NCBI GenBank assembly: GCA_963693365.1
Contig: CAVNZM010000007.1
Location: 11,118,640-11,182,639, forward strand
Source: Amoebidium appalachense
Taxonomy: Eukaryota; Ichthyosporea
Reading direction: 5' to 3'
Length of the DNA stretch: 64,000 bases
Numbering within the stretch: position 1 is the first letter of the stretch; each line of letters starts with the position of its first letter. Positions 14,065-29,741 of the stretch are shown piece by piece. A program made the translations under genes and the position numbers. The notes beneath the pieces were generated by a model, which had not been told where the DNA came from, did not search any database, and saw only the letters and a list, made by a program, of their open reading frames with translations.

Positions 14065-14332
14065 GGGAGGAAAGAGAGGGGAGGGGAGGATGATGGTGAC
14101 ATGGAAGGTGTACCCCTGTGTGTCCTGGAACATCAACTGACATCCTTGCATGCCTGCAGAGTGCAAATAGGGTCGGCTGCGGCATCCCACCCCTGCACAA
14201 CCATGTACATCTTGGGGAGTTGCAGATCGGCATGTGTTGGGTGGCCATTGTGGATCTGATTCACCTTATCTCGTGTAAACGCAGAGGCGCTGCCACCACC
14301 ACCCACCCACCCAAACACACGTTGCAGACACA

Positions 14333-14424
<92 letters not shown>

Positions 14425-15034
14425 CGCACACGAACACGCGCACACACACAAACAAACACATACACACACACACAAACACATACACGTGTGTGTGTGTGCA
14501 CAGACAATAGCCTGCACACATACATACATATGCGCACACACAGACACGGCTTACGGTGCTGCATACCACGTACCACATGCCACACACATGTGCAGAAAGA
14601 ACCGTCAATTTGTTTACAATGTCCAGACCGGCTAGCCTGAATCGATCCAGCTGCAGATGTACTCTGTATTGCCACATTCCGGTGTTCGATTACTTCCTTG
14701 GTCAAAAACAGACCAGCTGGCCTGGGGCCAGCCCATGACAATACATCGTTTATTGTTGAACTGAATGTGCATCCTTATTCTCCCCACAGCCCAAGGGGCT
14801 AGGGTAGTCTCGTGTTTTGTGTCCCCTACACAGATCACACCTCCCACACATGTGTGCTGAACACCTGTGCTCCACCGGACAACAGAATCAGATCTGACCA
14901 CCCCCTCTGGCATGCATTGTGGACAGGAGGGCCCCTACGCATGCAGCGCCACGTGTGCCCAATCCCTGTGTGCACGTGCATGGTGCTGCCATCCTGGCCT
15001 TCAAAAATGAAGGAAAAAGATGGCCCGCCCACCC

Positions 15035-15069
<35 letters not shown>

Positions 15070-15219
15070 CGCACTATTTATTGCTGCGGACATCGTCAGG
15101 GGCCCAGCCGCACTGAGACGGCCTACTGCGTTTTCCAGCGCAGCCAATCAAATGCAGCTAGTGACGTATGTACTTCCGGGGGGGAGAAGGGGGAGGGGAT
15201 CTCTCTCTTTTCTTATTTT

Positions 15220-15266
<47 letters not shown>

Positions 15267-15560
15267 ACGTTCTGCAATGTGTTGGGCAACAGGCCGTATA
15301 GTTACCCATCCATCATGTGCCACATACATTTATGGCACCCACAGAGTCAACATCAATGTGCACCCCCCCTTCAGCATTATTGCCACTCACATGTACACAG
15401 CATCCAGTACGCTCGCATGTGTGTGTGACACGTGTACGGTGTGTGTGTGTAGTATCTGTGTGCGCCCAGGATTCGCTGTGTTTGTGTATGTTTCTTCCCT
15501 GTTGGGGGATGTAACCGAGGGTGTGGGTACACGTCTGCGTATATGTGTGTTTGTGTGTGT

Positions 15561-15623
<63 letters not shown>

Positions 15624-15978
15624 AGGTAAAATGTGTTATGTGTACGGGCAACACAACACAGACTCGAGCAAAGTGCACACGATATGATAGTCTTGATGGT
15701 GGGTCAGTGTGTGTGGTTGTGGTGGAGGTGGTTGGGGGGGGGGGACAGAGTATGTGAACTTTTGCATGCCCGTGTGGGTGGAGCACACGTGTTAGCATGG
15801 CTTATAACATTGGGGGTGTTGCCGGACATGACCCGAGGACCGTAAACTTTTACATGCAAGGCATCATTGACTGAGGGGCAGTGGCATCCACCCATCATGA
15901 CGGACCCTAGGCCCTGCAGGAGCACACGGTGGCTGCTGCTTGCACCCAATATCGTGTCTTTGCACATGCCGTGCACAG
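13821..15978. other. Repeat-rich region, no confident gene
   Basis: Holds poly-G tracts (14000-14063, 15040-15066, 15223-15264 and 15561-15622), a long CA run (14337-14421) and mixed CA/TG sequence. A short open stretch after a CTGCAG acceptor at 14159 reaches TAG within four codons if joined to the exon ending at 13820, so it could be the natural end of that gene, but this is not demonstrable. Confidence 0.45.
15561..15622. repeat. Poly-G tract of about 62 bases
   Basis: The longest pure mononucleotide tract in the window. It follows a short (TG)n run. Confidence 0.9.
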
Positions 15979-16233
15979 GGTCTCTATGGTACGTGCAGGC
16001 ACAACGTGCCCGTGTGGCCCACCATGTGGGTCAATGATGGGACTGCTCAATGGTGCTGTGAAGCCACGGCATGGCCCTGCCCCAGCCTGCTGCGATTGGC
16101 TGCAGTCAGAGTGGCACCACCGGCAAAGCTTGGGATCATCCGGCAGCTCAAGAAACTCCTTTTTTTTGTTTTATACTATAGTCCTTTTGCGCAGCGCGTG
16201 GAGAGGGGTGGGTGGATGGATGGGTGTTGGTGA
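15979..16233 (+). CDS. Exon-like segment with a weak SOCS-box-like end
   Basis: Open segment of 84 codons plus stop after a GTGCACAG acceptor at 15978. The first half is Trp/Cys-rich (for example NVPVWPTMWVNDGTAQWCC). The second half, SLLRLAAVRVAPPAKLGIIR followed by QLKKLLF, has the spacing of Leu, Arg, Ile and Leu residues seen in SOCS boxes, which recruit elongin/cullin ubiquitin ligases. That resemblance is by eye and weak, and the tail after LLF looks like read-through into a T-rich intron. The relation to the decayed gene ending near 13820 is unknown. Confidence 0.25.
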   Translation, partial: GLYGTCRHNVPVWPTMWVNDGTAQWCCEATAWPCPSLLRLAAVRVAPPAKLGIIRQLKKLLFFVLYYSPFAQRVERGGWMDGCW

Positions 16234-18868
<2,635 letters not shown>

Positions 18869-19813
18869 CATGTGCACGGTGTGTAGATTTTTTCGGTGTA
18901 GGCGCCGGCAACAGCGTGGCCTCAGGTGATCCCCGATTCGCTGGATCTAGATCAAGGCCGGATAAACCGAATAAAGCCCATAAATGGTTATTATTACTCA
19001 TGTCTGGTTCGCTATACTAAATGCCTGATCAATAGTACATGCGTCCGGCGGACTTTCTGAAGCCTTGTGGATGTGCATATGAGTGATATCACGCAGCCCA
19101 ACAGGAAGAAGTGTACTTGGGTTTTAGAAACATACATTTTATGTTTATATTGTGGCAACAAGCTATCGTTCATGCATAAGCCCTGCTAACAGTGTGGGCG
19201 TGTGCCTTGATCAACCAGCAGCTAGCCCGTGGCGGCAGCGGCTCCAGTACTACACTGCAGCTGGGAGTGAGCTGGTACCAGGCACGGTGTCGATCGTCGT
19301 GGGTTCCGTTTGTAGCCAATTATTGCATATATGCGGTGATATAAAATAAGATGTTTTACTAAAGATTATTACACAGCTGCGGTGGTTTTTGGGGCTTGCT
19401 CATTGCAGCTACACGCATGCAGGCGTGGCGTCACACCGGTGCTACCGGTGCTGGCGTGCGGCACACGTGGAGGTTGTGGGCTAGCTCCGCCCTGGTGCAC
19501 TCCTGACCAATAGTAACCAGTAAAACAAATCGGTGAAGATCACTACTGATGATAAGCCAATCAGACACCTACCATTGAGCTCTGAGCTTGGTCACCCCTC
19601 AGGTCACAGCGTACCAAAGACCGGCTATTAGAAAAAGCAGAAATAGTTGAGATGGCAATGAATAAAATAAAAACAGAAAAAGAAATATGAAAAAAAAAAA
19701 AAAAAAAAAAAAAAAAGCTTTGGCGTTGCGGATGTCCACGTCATATTCATTAAAATGTGCCCAGGACTTGTCACTGCAAGCACATAATTGGCTGCTCATG
19801 AGCACCCTTCGCG

Positions 19814-19822
19814 TATATAAAT
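19814..19822 (+). promoter_or_regulatory. TATA-box-like element
   Basis: TATATAAAT lies in unique, non-repetitive sequence about 245 bases before the ATG at 20059. A short open frame beginning at an ATG near 19837 ends after 18 codons. The site would suit a promoter for a small gene running right, but there is no transcript evidence. Confidence 0.3.
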
Positions 19823-20058
19823 ACCCACCTTGTTTAGATGAAACTGATCTACATAGAGCCACACACGTATCAAGTGGTCGCCCTGCACACCTGAACACTG
19901 CTAGTTGTTTAACACTGCACGTCAAGTAGGAAATCTACATTTGTACAACACCTGGCCAGCCGAAGAGCTCTCAACGTAGACAGTTCGAGTTTCGAATTCT
20001 GTTGTGTTGTCTCACTTTGTTTTTGGTTTTGGCCTAGCCACTGAGTGCACCCACCCAC

Positions 20059-20325
20059 ATGGACCCAATTGCGAGCATGCACCAGATGGCCACCCCCGGT
20101 CAGCGGCGGCGTGGTTGTGTTGGCCAGCAGGGGGAGCAGGCAGCGCAGGCCGTGCAGGCGCTGCACTATGCGCTGCACTACAGCATGGACGATGAGATGC
20201 TGGCCGGCATGCTGCAGCGCGTGACCGTAGGAAGTCATGACGATAGCCCAATCACCAGCCCGGTCAGCAGCCCATCGGCCCCCACAGCAATGCACACCTA
20301 CAGCTGGGCCCTGCCACCAATGTAG
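20059..20325 (+). CDS. Hypothetical small protein, 88 residues
   Basis: An ATG-to-TAG frame whose composition is convincingly coding (GC-rich third positions, few rare residues) in an otherwise AT-richer region. It is rich in Gln, Met and Ala, with a likely helical middle (AAQAVQALHYALHYSMDDEM) and a Ser/Pro-rich tail. A pyrimidine-rich stretch ending GGCCTAG at 20037 could be a 3' splice site, making this the last exon of a longer gene; alternatively the ATG is the true start. No family is recognised. Confidence 0.45.
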   Translation: MDPIASMHQMATPGQRRRGCVGQQGEQAAQAVQALHYALHYSMDDEMLAGMLQRVTVGSHDDSPITSPVSSPSAPTAMHTYSWALPPM

Positions 20326-21338
20326 GGGCACACAGCACAGAGCAACCGTGAGACTACATACAAACCCAGGACCGTTGATGCGCGAATATCGAATGAACCC
20401 CAAGTTAGTGCCTGCGGGAAACAATACTTCCTCCGCGGCTGGCAGCAATTCCTTCAGGCCCACATGTAATCAGCCTTAGACTTGTACAGTGGCCCGTGTA
20501 GTTGTCTTTTCGCACTCTTTGTTTACATATTGAAGATGTATACATACGACGGTACTTCATTCTTTACATATTGAAGATGTATTCAATTTACATACTATGG
20601 TACTTCTTTCTTTAGTTCCGGGAACCACCCTCCATACCATTGTGGTGGACTTTGCACAATATGATATTTGGGAAGCCATTTATAGTAATATCTGTGCATA
20701 ATAGGCCGTGTACAGCCACATGTGCGTTGAGTTTCAGTGATTGTAAGCCCCACCCTGCTTGAGCTAATAATAACGCAGATTAAAGATTGTGGGATACAGC
20801 ACCACCGTGTTTTCCATTGTCATCATAGCAGTATTACACCCCGTGTGCATTTTCAATATTGTATTGTTGCAAATGTCAAAGCAACCCCGTGCAAAACGTA
20901 AGAGCTCTGTGCGCACGAGGGTCAAATAGACTGAGGCAAGCACACAAGCACCCCCACACACAAATCCGCATGCACACAACCATAAGGCACTGCACCGGTG
21001 TACATACAAGCCCAAACATGCACACAGATCACTCGGAGCACACATTCACACATCATTCTTCGCATTCTTGCTTTCTCTTTCCATGCCCATACCCTTAAGG
21101 GGCATGCCGTGATGCACACACAACATCTGGGCCCCAAATGCATGCACCCGACTGTGCATTCACAGGCATGCACAAGGCGGTGCTCACTGTGGTGTGAAAA
21201 CCTTATTATGAGGCGGTACGAAAGTTAAGTTGCCCGGGTCTGACTCAGCCAATCATATCGGATATCTGGGGTGACCACCCATTTCCATTGGTTCGGTGCA
21301 CTTGGCGTGCGGCTTCCATACCCATCCAAGACTTGTCA

Positions 21339-21546
21339 CGCGTGGGGCGGGGAGGGGGAATATTTTTTGCGCTTTTTATTGTTCAGCACTCACGCGTGGG
21401 GCGGGGAGGGGGAATATTTTTGCGCTTTTTATTGTTCAGCACTCACGCGTGGGGCGGGGGGAGGAAGATTTTTGCGCTTTTTATTGTTCAGCACTCACGC
21501 GTGGGGCGGGGAGGGGGAATATTTTTGCGCTTTTTATTGGTTAGCA
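21339..21546. repeat. Four copies of a 53-54-bp tandem repeat
   Basis: The unit begins CACGCGTGGGGCGGGGAGGG and continues into an AT-rich half ending TTATTGTTCAGCACT. Copies start near 21339, 21393, 21446 and 21499; the last diverges after TTATTG. Each unit joins a G-rich half to a T-rich half. Confidence 0.9.
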
Positions 21547-21865
21547 AGTATTCACACTTAAGGTACCGTAGTCTCGTTTGTGTTTGGTGGAATGCACGAG
21601 GTGTTGCCACAAAGAGGCCAGCCGGAGCAAGTTGCCGGGACTAGTTGGGCCAATATAGGTTAAGAAATTCTTGATGAAACGGGGAGGGGGATAGTAGTAA
21701 CATTTATCATTATTATTATTTTTTCCGCGGGGGGGGGGGGGGGGGGGGGGGGGGAAGGAGAGAGGGAGGGGAATCCACCTGGGGGGGGGGGGGGGGGGGT
21801 CTGGGGAACAGGTGGATCCCCCCCCCCCTCCCTCCTTGGCCCCGGTAGCAAGGGGAGGGGGGAGA

Positions 21866-21896
<31 letters not shown>

Positions 21897-22520
21897 ACCA
21901 CCACCTACCTGGGTAGCTACCCCCCCCCCCCCCTCCAGAAGAGGGGGGATTACTCACCCCAATAGTCGGCTGGCATGCCTATGTCAGGTAGTAGTGAGAT
22001 GGTATGACTTAGCAGCGGTTGACATAGTGTTCCCAAAACGAAATGTCTTATTACATAGGAGTCCTTGATCATAATCACCTGAACTCAGCAAACACCATAC
22101 AATCATGCTCAAGCTCCCCCCCCCCTTCCCTCCCCCTCCCTCCCAACGCGTCCTTCCCTCAACTTGCGGGCCTGCCCCGGACTCGTCTCCCCACCGCATG
22201 CGCACACACACAAAGATTGCACACTTATATAGTTTACACGTGCCTGCATGCACCGTCACAAATATACCACGCAAGCGCGCGAGGTGCACAACCCAGCAAT
22301 GCGCACAAGACATGACCATGCAGATACACTCACCCACGCCACACACGCATACATTTTCCCCGCCACACAGACACGAACACTGCACGGTGAGCACGATAAT
22401 AACCCTGCCTCCAATAATTCACAGTTAAGCCTAAGTGGACCATAACCTATACAGCCTAAATGATTGGTGGGTGGAAAAAGGTGTTTGGTCTGGAGTCACG
22501 CACACACGTGTGGGGCCCCC

Positions 22521-22566
<46 letters not shown>

Positions 22567-23038
22567 GGGGGGGGGGGGGGGAGGGGGGGGAACCCACCAC
22601 CCCATCGGACCAGGTGGGTCCTTCCTCCTCCCCTCTCCCCCCTCCCCTCCCCCCTCGGAGTCCCCCCCCGAAAGAAACAATAACAAGAAGACGCACAGAG
22701 TCCTGCCAGGGAAGGGCGGATGGGGGCGGGGGGAGGGGGGGGGGGGGGGTTAAGAACGTGTTTAACTTATAGAGTGACGAGGTACTCATTTATAGCGGAC
22801 AACATAATGCCGGAGGGGGGTGGGAAGGTCTCCTGCATGTGCGCATGGTATTTTCGTGCCGATATGTGCACGGCCACAGCACATTGCATCCAATGGGTGG
22901 AATGTGCAGGCATCCATGGTTGCCAATTGATGGGTGTGACGTGCCCGTGTATGTGTGTGCATGGGCCCCCGAGGAGGGGGAGAAGGAGGGGAGCCCCCCC
23001 CTCCCCCGCGATCGCCCACTGGGTAGCCGCCGGGCGGG

Positions 23039-23071
<33 letters not shown>

Positions 23072-23545
23072 CTCGCCCTCCGGAGGGGGGGGGGGAGAGG
23101 GGGTACCACCGGGGGGCACGTCGATATTTATTTCCACATATAATGTCTATTTGATGTAGCGGTATGATGTAAGTGAAGCAGCGATTTGTATATCTTGTTG
23201 CGTGGTAGTACTGTTGGCCTTGGTGCCGACAACTCAGCACAGCTCCGACCTACATGTCGTTAAAACAGAGCACATTCCCCCCCACATTTATTACTCCACC
23301 CCCCAACATTTCAAAACTTAATTCAAAAATCCTAGAGTTAAGGGCTGACAATCATCACAAGAAATAGAAATACTATGAATAGTCACGCTAGCCCCCCCCA
23401 CCCCCCCCACCCCCCTCTCCTCGAGGGCCCATGCACACACATACACGGGCACATCACACACATAAATTGACAACCATGGATGCCTGCACATGCCCACCCA
23501 GTGGATGCAATGTGCTGTGGCCGTGCACATGTCATAGTGGACAAG

Positions 23546-24000
23546 AATACCATGCGCACATGGACTCAAGAATACCATGCGCACATGGACTCAAGAATAC
23601 CATGCGCACATGGACTCAAGAATACCATGCGCACATGGACTCAAGAATACCATGCGCACATGGACTCAAGAATACCATGCGCACATGGACTCAAGAATAC
23701 CATGCGCACATGGACTCAAGAATACCATGCGCACATGGACTCAAGAATACCATGCGCACATGGACTCAAGAATACCATGCGCACATGGACTCAAGAATAC
23801 CATGCGCACATGGACTCAAGAATACCATGCGCACATGGACTCAAGAATACCATGCGCACATGGACTCAAGAATACCATGCGCACATGGACTCAAGAATAC
23901 CATGCGCACATGGACTCAAGAATACCATGCGCACATGGACTCAAGAATACCATGCGCACATGGACTCAAGAATACCATGCGCACATGGACTCAAGAATAC
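23546..24000. repeat. 25-bp minisatellite, about 18 copies
   Basis: The unit AATACCATGCGCACATGGAC plus TCAAG is repeated almost without change. Since 25 is not a multiple of three, each reading frame runs through a 75-base (25-residue) cycle, which produces open frames of over 200 codons in all three plus frames. These are artefacts of the array. Confidence 0.95.
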
Positions 24001-24091
24001 ACCCCCCCAACCCAACCCCCCCACCCCCCGCCCTCCGGCATTATGTTGTCCGTTATCCATGTGCACCTCGTATTCTAACACGTTTAACCCC

Positions 24092-24122
<31 letters not shown>

Positions 24123-25111
24123 AAAACTGCCCTTTCCGCGGGACTAAGTCTGTTTGTCTTTTTGTTTTCGACGTTGCAGTGCACACGTGCTGTGGTGGGA
24201 ATGAGGACTGTGGTGCCACTGGGCCAATGCACCCACACGGTCTCGAACACCTCCCAGCCACACGTGCACCCCCGCCCGCACGTCATATGTGCTTGATCGC
24301 ATGTACGCACACACAGCAAAACTACACACAGTGCACAGTGTGTATCCGATGCACACACACACACACACACGAGTAAAGGAAAATCCAAAGCCCAGTATGG
24401 GGGGATACTGTGAAGCCAATCATATTGGGGGAATGGCATGTATGATTAACGGTTTAGTGCATTCCTGCTGGCTGTTATTTGGCACGATGGAATATTTGCC
24501 GCACAGAGGTACACACGGCACACCTTCATGTCCAAGTCCTACGGTCCCCAGCACCACGCAGTAGCTGCCAGGCCCAGGCATGTGCTTGCTGGATAATGAT
24601 TGGGCATAGGCTCTGGCTGCAGCCATGTCGCAATAAGGTGCGGTTGTGGGAGAGGGTCGGCGGTGGGTGGGGTAGGGTGCACTGTGTGTGTGTGTGTGCG
24701 CGCGCACACGCGTGCGCGTGTGCATGTGTGTGCATGTGTGTGTATTTGTGTGTGTGCATGCGTGTGCGCACGCGCGCGCGTGTGTGTCTGTGTGCATGCC
24801 TGGCAGCCACTGTGTGTGTGCATGCAGGGTATAGCCATGTGGCCCACGTGCAAGTGGTATTGGTGTATGCCATGTGTGTGTGTGCATGCAGGACGGACAG
24901 GTGAACCAAGGTGTGTCTGTTCGCGCACGCGCGCTTCATGTGTGTGTGTGTGCATGCATGCGGACTACTGAGACACGTGTGCTGTGCGCTCCATGCAACG
25001 TGCCGAAAGGCGTGTATTGAGGCCATTGCCCAACCACACAGTGGCTGGCCGAAGTATCTATTTTTAATCAGTGTTACTATTTATGGTCTGTGGGCCAGGC
25101 CTATGGCTGGG

Positions 25112-27857
25112 CTACGACCAGGCCGACTGCTGGGCCGGGGCAGTCTTGTGTGTGCGGGCATGGGCCTGGGCGTCGCTGTGTGGAATCATCTGGCGGCAGG
25201 TGGGGCACAGGAAGTGCGGTGTGCGGCGGGGGGGCAGGGCGCTAGCCGATGTGGCCCAGTTCTGCTTGGCCTTTGTCCTGATCACCAGCACCTTGCGCAC
25301 CTCCTCCTCGTCCCTCTGCTGCTCCTGTAGCGCCTTGGCATCGCTGTGGGCCCCCAGCAGTGCCCGCTGCCTGTCCGTGTCGGGCAGCAGCGCCACCATC
25401 TCGTGGAACAGCCCAGCTGCATGGGCCCCCAGCAGGCTGCAGTAGTGGCCGTAGTATGTGGCTGCATCTATGCGCCCACTGCGGTACTCCCCCGCCAGCC
25501 GCTTGAACTCTCCGTAGCGCTCAGCACTGCCCAGCGCGTCTCTGATGCGCTTGGCCAGGGCCGCACTGCGCTCCTCATAGTTGGCCGGCTTGACCCAGCC
25601 ACTATCCTGCAGCGCCTTTCGGCCCCCTACACTACCAGTGCCTAGCACGGGGAAGTCGGCCGCACTGCTGCTGGCTGGCGGTGTGGCTGCTGCCGGGGCG
25701 GCCTTGGCTGCAGGTGGGGGAGCAGGTCGGCTGGGTGCCGACAGGGCCGGGAATGCATCTGCGGCCAGCGGCCGGGGGGATTGGGCTGGGCCCGGGGGCG
25801 GGCCTGCAGCCAGCCGGGCGGCATTGGGGCCACTGGGCCGGCCAGGTGGGCGCACGGGCTGGGGCACAGGGGCCAGCGCAGGGAACATCTCCTCCTGGGT
25901 GGGCCGCCTGCTGGCTGCTGGGGCCGCCCCCCGGCCAGCTGGGGCGGGGCTCGGGCGGGGGGCTGTGGCCGACAGGGGAGGGAAGGCGGATGGGGCCACG
26001 GCACGGGTGGGTGCTGCTGGCTGAGGGACAGGGGCAGGTGCGGGTGCCGGGGGTGGGGGGGATGGGGCCGCGGGCTCTACGGGGCGCATGGTGGGGGTGA
26101 CGCCAAAGCCGGCAGGGGGTGCCCGGGCACCACTGGCCGAGGTGCCGAAGCCGGCAGGGGGAGGGCGGACCCCTGCAGGTTGCTGCTGGGGTGGTGCTGC
26201 CTGGGGCTGCTTCTGCTTTTTCTTCTTGGCCACCAGGCCCCCCACGGGGCTGGGCGCTGCCCCACTAGAGGCCAGGGCAGGGAACTGAGCATCGGCCATG
26301 CTGCCGCCTGGGGCTGTGCGGCCGGGCACCCACAGGGGGGCCGGGCCCGAGCCCATGTCGCTGAGGTCTGGGGCCATGCTGTCCAGCGCCTGGCTGGATG
26401 CTGACCGGGATGGCCCCTGCGGGCTGCTGGCCGGGCTGGGCTCCCGCCTGCCCCGGCCCCTGGCCCTGCCGCGGCCCAGGGGCTGGTCGGAGTCCTGGGG
26501 TGGGTCGTACTGGAAGCCCAGCTCGATCTGCAGGGCCTGCTTCTTCTGCGCACGGCTGAGGCCCCGTGCATGCTCCTCGGCTATGTGGGCCCTGTAGTCG
26601 ATGTCCGAGTCAAACACCACGAACTTCTTGTCCAGGCACTCTGGCTCGGGGCACAGGATGTGGTCCCGCTCAAAGTGCCGCTGCAGCTCCGGGTAGTCCC
26701 CGTAGTAGGCGTTGGGCTGGCCGGCACGGTGGCACAGGTGGCAGCGGAAGTGGCGGTCTCTGAGGTGCTCGAGCAGCTCATCGTTGCCGTAGAAGTGTAG
26801 CTGGCAGAACTCACACAGCGGGTGGCCCTTGTGCGATGTGTCGTCTCGGTCCCCATGGCGCCGGTGGCGGGCAAGGTCCCTACGGGTGTACAGGCGCTGG
26901 TCTGCTATGAAGACCTTGAGGTGCGCCACACACAGGTCACAGAGAAAGAGCTCGTGCATGCGCTTGAGATGCTCCTTCAGGCCCTTGAGCGTCTTGCAGT
27001 CCTGCTTGCTGGTGTCAGTGCATGCAGCCAGGCCTACATCCATAGTAGCCACCCAGCACGGCACATCACAAATATGCTCGGTAAATGCCCAACGGCAGAG
27101 ATATAACCTCCGCCCAACCAGGTATATGGCCCTCACCAACGCACAACTTACCCCTTTGTATCCACTGCTATTTGATGAGCTAAGCCATTAACAGCAGCCC
27201 TCCCCCCCCTCCCCCCCCCCCCCCTACCCTTAAACACCACAGCTTTCCAAATGAAGCAATGACATGCCACCTTTTGCAGCAGCCCTGTTCCCGCCCACTG
27301 ACCACCCACCAACCCACACCACCACAATACCCACCCAAGGCATACACCCTCTACAAGCCACATGTGAACCACAGCATTTATACCCCCAAAGCTCTGTGTG
27401 CAATGCACCGTCAGTCCAGTACATGGCCATGCAGGGCCACAGACTGTGCAAGCAACACACACGTACCCACAAAGCGAGAGAGGATGCAGGAGAAGAGGAG
27501 TGGCACATATGCAGCAACAAAACAGGCTTGCACTATGGAAAAGGAGGGACTAAGAATGCCACCGGCAGGGAGGTTCAGAGGTTACAAGAAGATACACGGT
27601 GCAGGTAACCCGGTCATGCATTCATAATATGCAAACTGGGCATGCGCATTATGCAGCACAGGAAGAGCCCAGAAAGGAGAGATGGCGCCAGGGGCCCGGG
27701 GGGGGGGGGGTTTGAATGCGTCAAAAAGTACGAAGTACACAAGAACAAACGGATAACACGATGCAAAATGCAAGCCATACATAAGGAGTATGCATAATAA
27801 GCAGAGCCCATCCTCAGCGGGGGCCCACGTCATCCACAGGGGGGGGGGGGGGGGGGG

Positions 27858-27892
<35 letters not shown>

Positions 27893-28537
27893 CACAGTAC
27901 GCACATCTCAATACACTCAAACAGGTGCAAAGTTGAACTCAGCAGCCCGAGAAAGGGGCCATGTGGGAATTTGCCATGATGGAGAAGGAGAAGTGGGCCA
28001 ACAGAGGGGTTGGGAGTAGTTTAGCCCCTGACCAGTCATTGTGCACAGAGAGGATAAGGGCTGCAGGCACACAGAGACATGGGCCAGGCCGGGTGTGGGC
28101 ACACAGCAAGCTAATACGGAAAGCCTCACACCACAAAAAAAAAAACTGTCTTCGATCTCAATGTCCACCCCTCCCCCCCTCCCCCTCCCCCCGCACGCCT
28201 CCCAACACTCACAAACACACACACGCAAAAAGCAAAAAACTACTTTCAATGCGAGTGTAGCTGTGTGGGCTGGCACAGTAGTCAGGTTGGGCCATTCGTA
28301 TGGGGCCCCCCTGTGCAGGAGAAAACAAGTGCCGCAGTGTGCTTTTTGCCGTGCATGCATGACATCTGTGCGTGTCGTGTGTAAATGCTTTGCAAGTCTC
28401 GGTCTGAGAGGAAGAGCGTGCATGAGTGGGCGTATGTGTTTACATGTGCACCTGTGTGCATGCGCTTGTGCTATGCATGCTGTGTTTGTGCGCGCATGCG
28501 TGCCTGTGTGTGTGCTGCAAGTGCCCACTTGTTTGTA

Positions 28538-28593
<56 letters not shown>

Positions 28594-29741
28594 CCTGTGT
28601 GTGTTTGCCTGCGTGACCTACCGTGCTGCAAACCCTGCAGTCGTAAGCAAACAGCTGCTGCACCTCGCTGTGCAGTTCGCTGCTTTCAAAGTAAACCCCC
28701 CAGCGCTTGTCGAACGGCTTGCCCGTCAGCTTCATATCCTGCACCAATAGTCAGCACACAGGGAGAGTGGGGGGGATGGGAGGGAGGGAGGGGGTGCTGC
28801 AACAGCCACACAAATAGGGGCTTTTGGTGGTGGTGGGGGGGCGGGGGAAGAGTTTTTTACGCAATTGGTGCCGTGGGAGGGGCGAGGGAGGAAGCAGGTG
28901 GGGGGGGGGGGGAGGGGGGGGGGGAGAGGAGGGAGGCAGCGAGTGGGGAGCAGTGAAAGAGTGTGTGTACACTCAAGACAACACACACAGCACGTATAAG
29001 GACAGATCACTACACCCCTGCGTGGCCATGCGCGCGCACACAAACACAGAAAGTGTGCACACAGCCTCAACTACGTGCATGCAAACACAGGCCAGTCGTT
29101 ATTCATGCACAGACACAGCGACCGAGCTTCATCACACACACATGCGCCTCCCCCCGCCTACCCCTGACCTACAGCCACGGCCCCACCGGACGCACCTGGA
29201 AGGGTGTGAGCAGGTCTTTGGTGAAGACCACCGCCTCCTGGTCACTGCGGCACAGCACACAGGCCGTGCTGCCGGACAGTGCGCGCAGTCGCAAGGCGCA
29301 GAGGTGACACACGGTGCGGTGGTTGCAGGCCCCCACCGAGAAGTAGCGCACGGGCTCCACGCACACGCTGCAGGTCGCGTCCAGCGCCCTGCCGCCCACA
29401 GCCAGGCTGGGCCGCCTGGGTGCGGCCCCCACCGCCCTGTTGTCGTCCTGCCCCTCGTCCTCCTCCTTGGGCCCGCGCCGCCCGCGCCCCCTGCCTGCCC
29501 CGGCGGTGGCGCCCGTGTCCAGCGGCTGTGCGTGGCGCTGGGCGTGCTGCGTGGCCGGCGAGCCGTGCACAAACACGGGCGCAGCCGTCAGCCGCGCCTG
29601 CAGCTCGGGCTGCCCGCGGCCGCGGCCCCGCCGTGGCCCTGCGGCAGCACCCTCGCTGTTGCCGGCCGGCTGCTCGTCGCTGTGGCCGGCCCGTGCTGAC
29701 CCCTCGCCCTCGGCATGCCTCCTGCCTCGGCGCCCATACAT
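25112..29741 (-). CDS. ZNF598: ZNF598/Hel2-type E3 ubiquitin-protein ligase
   Basis: Three exons on the minus strand: 29741-29196, 28738-28622 and 27001-25112, all with GT donors and AG acceptors in phase 0, giving about 850 residues (animal ZNF598 is about 900). Exon 1 has an Arg/Gly-rich start, then a C3HC4-type RING: Cys124, Cys127, Cys139, His141, Cys145, Cys148, Cys161 and Cys164, followed by the VVFTK stretch typical of the family. Exon 2 matches the conserved linker before the first zinc finger. Exon 3 carries the family's C2H2-type fingers, including the segment CDLCVAHLKVF, the DDTSHKGHPLCEFC motif and the finger with HFRCHLCHR. A long Pro/Ala-rich region follows, then the EFKRLAGEYRSGRIDAATYY block and a terminal CxxC-HxxxxH finger. 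Known members ubiquitinate 40S proteins at collided ribosomes to start ribosome quality control. The start at 29741 is the first ATG in frame. Introns contain (TG)n (28546-28591) and G/C tracts. It ends in TAG. Confidence 0.92.

Larger units (their letters stand above)
20326..25111. other. Spacer with minisatellites, no gene seen
   Basis: Unique AT-richer DNA to about 21.3 kb is followed by a four-copy repeat (21339-21546), alternating G and C tracts between 21730 and 21945 and between 22517 and 23100 that can fold on each other, the 25-bp array at 23546-24000, and CA/TG-rich sequence to 25.0 kb that includes the presumed 3' flank of the ZNF598-like gene. No open frame here is supportable as a gene. 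Confidence 0.5.

Noticed and set aside
23431-24376. Repeat proteins of 215-298 codons from the 25-bp array
   Set aside because: The 25-base period makes all three frames open in a 75-base cycle; this is a repeat artefact.
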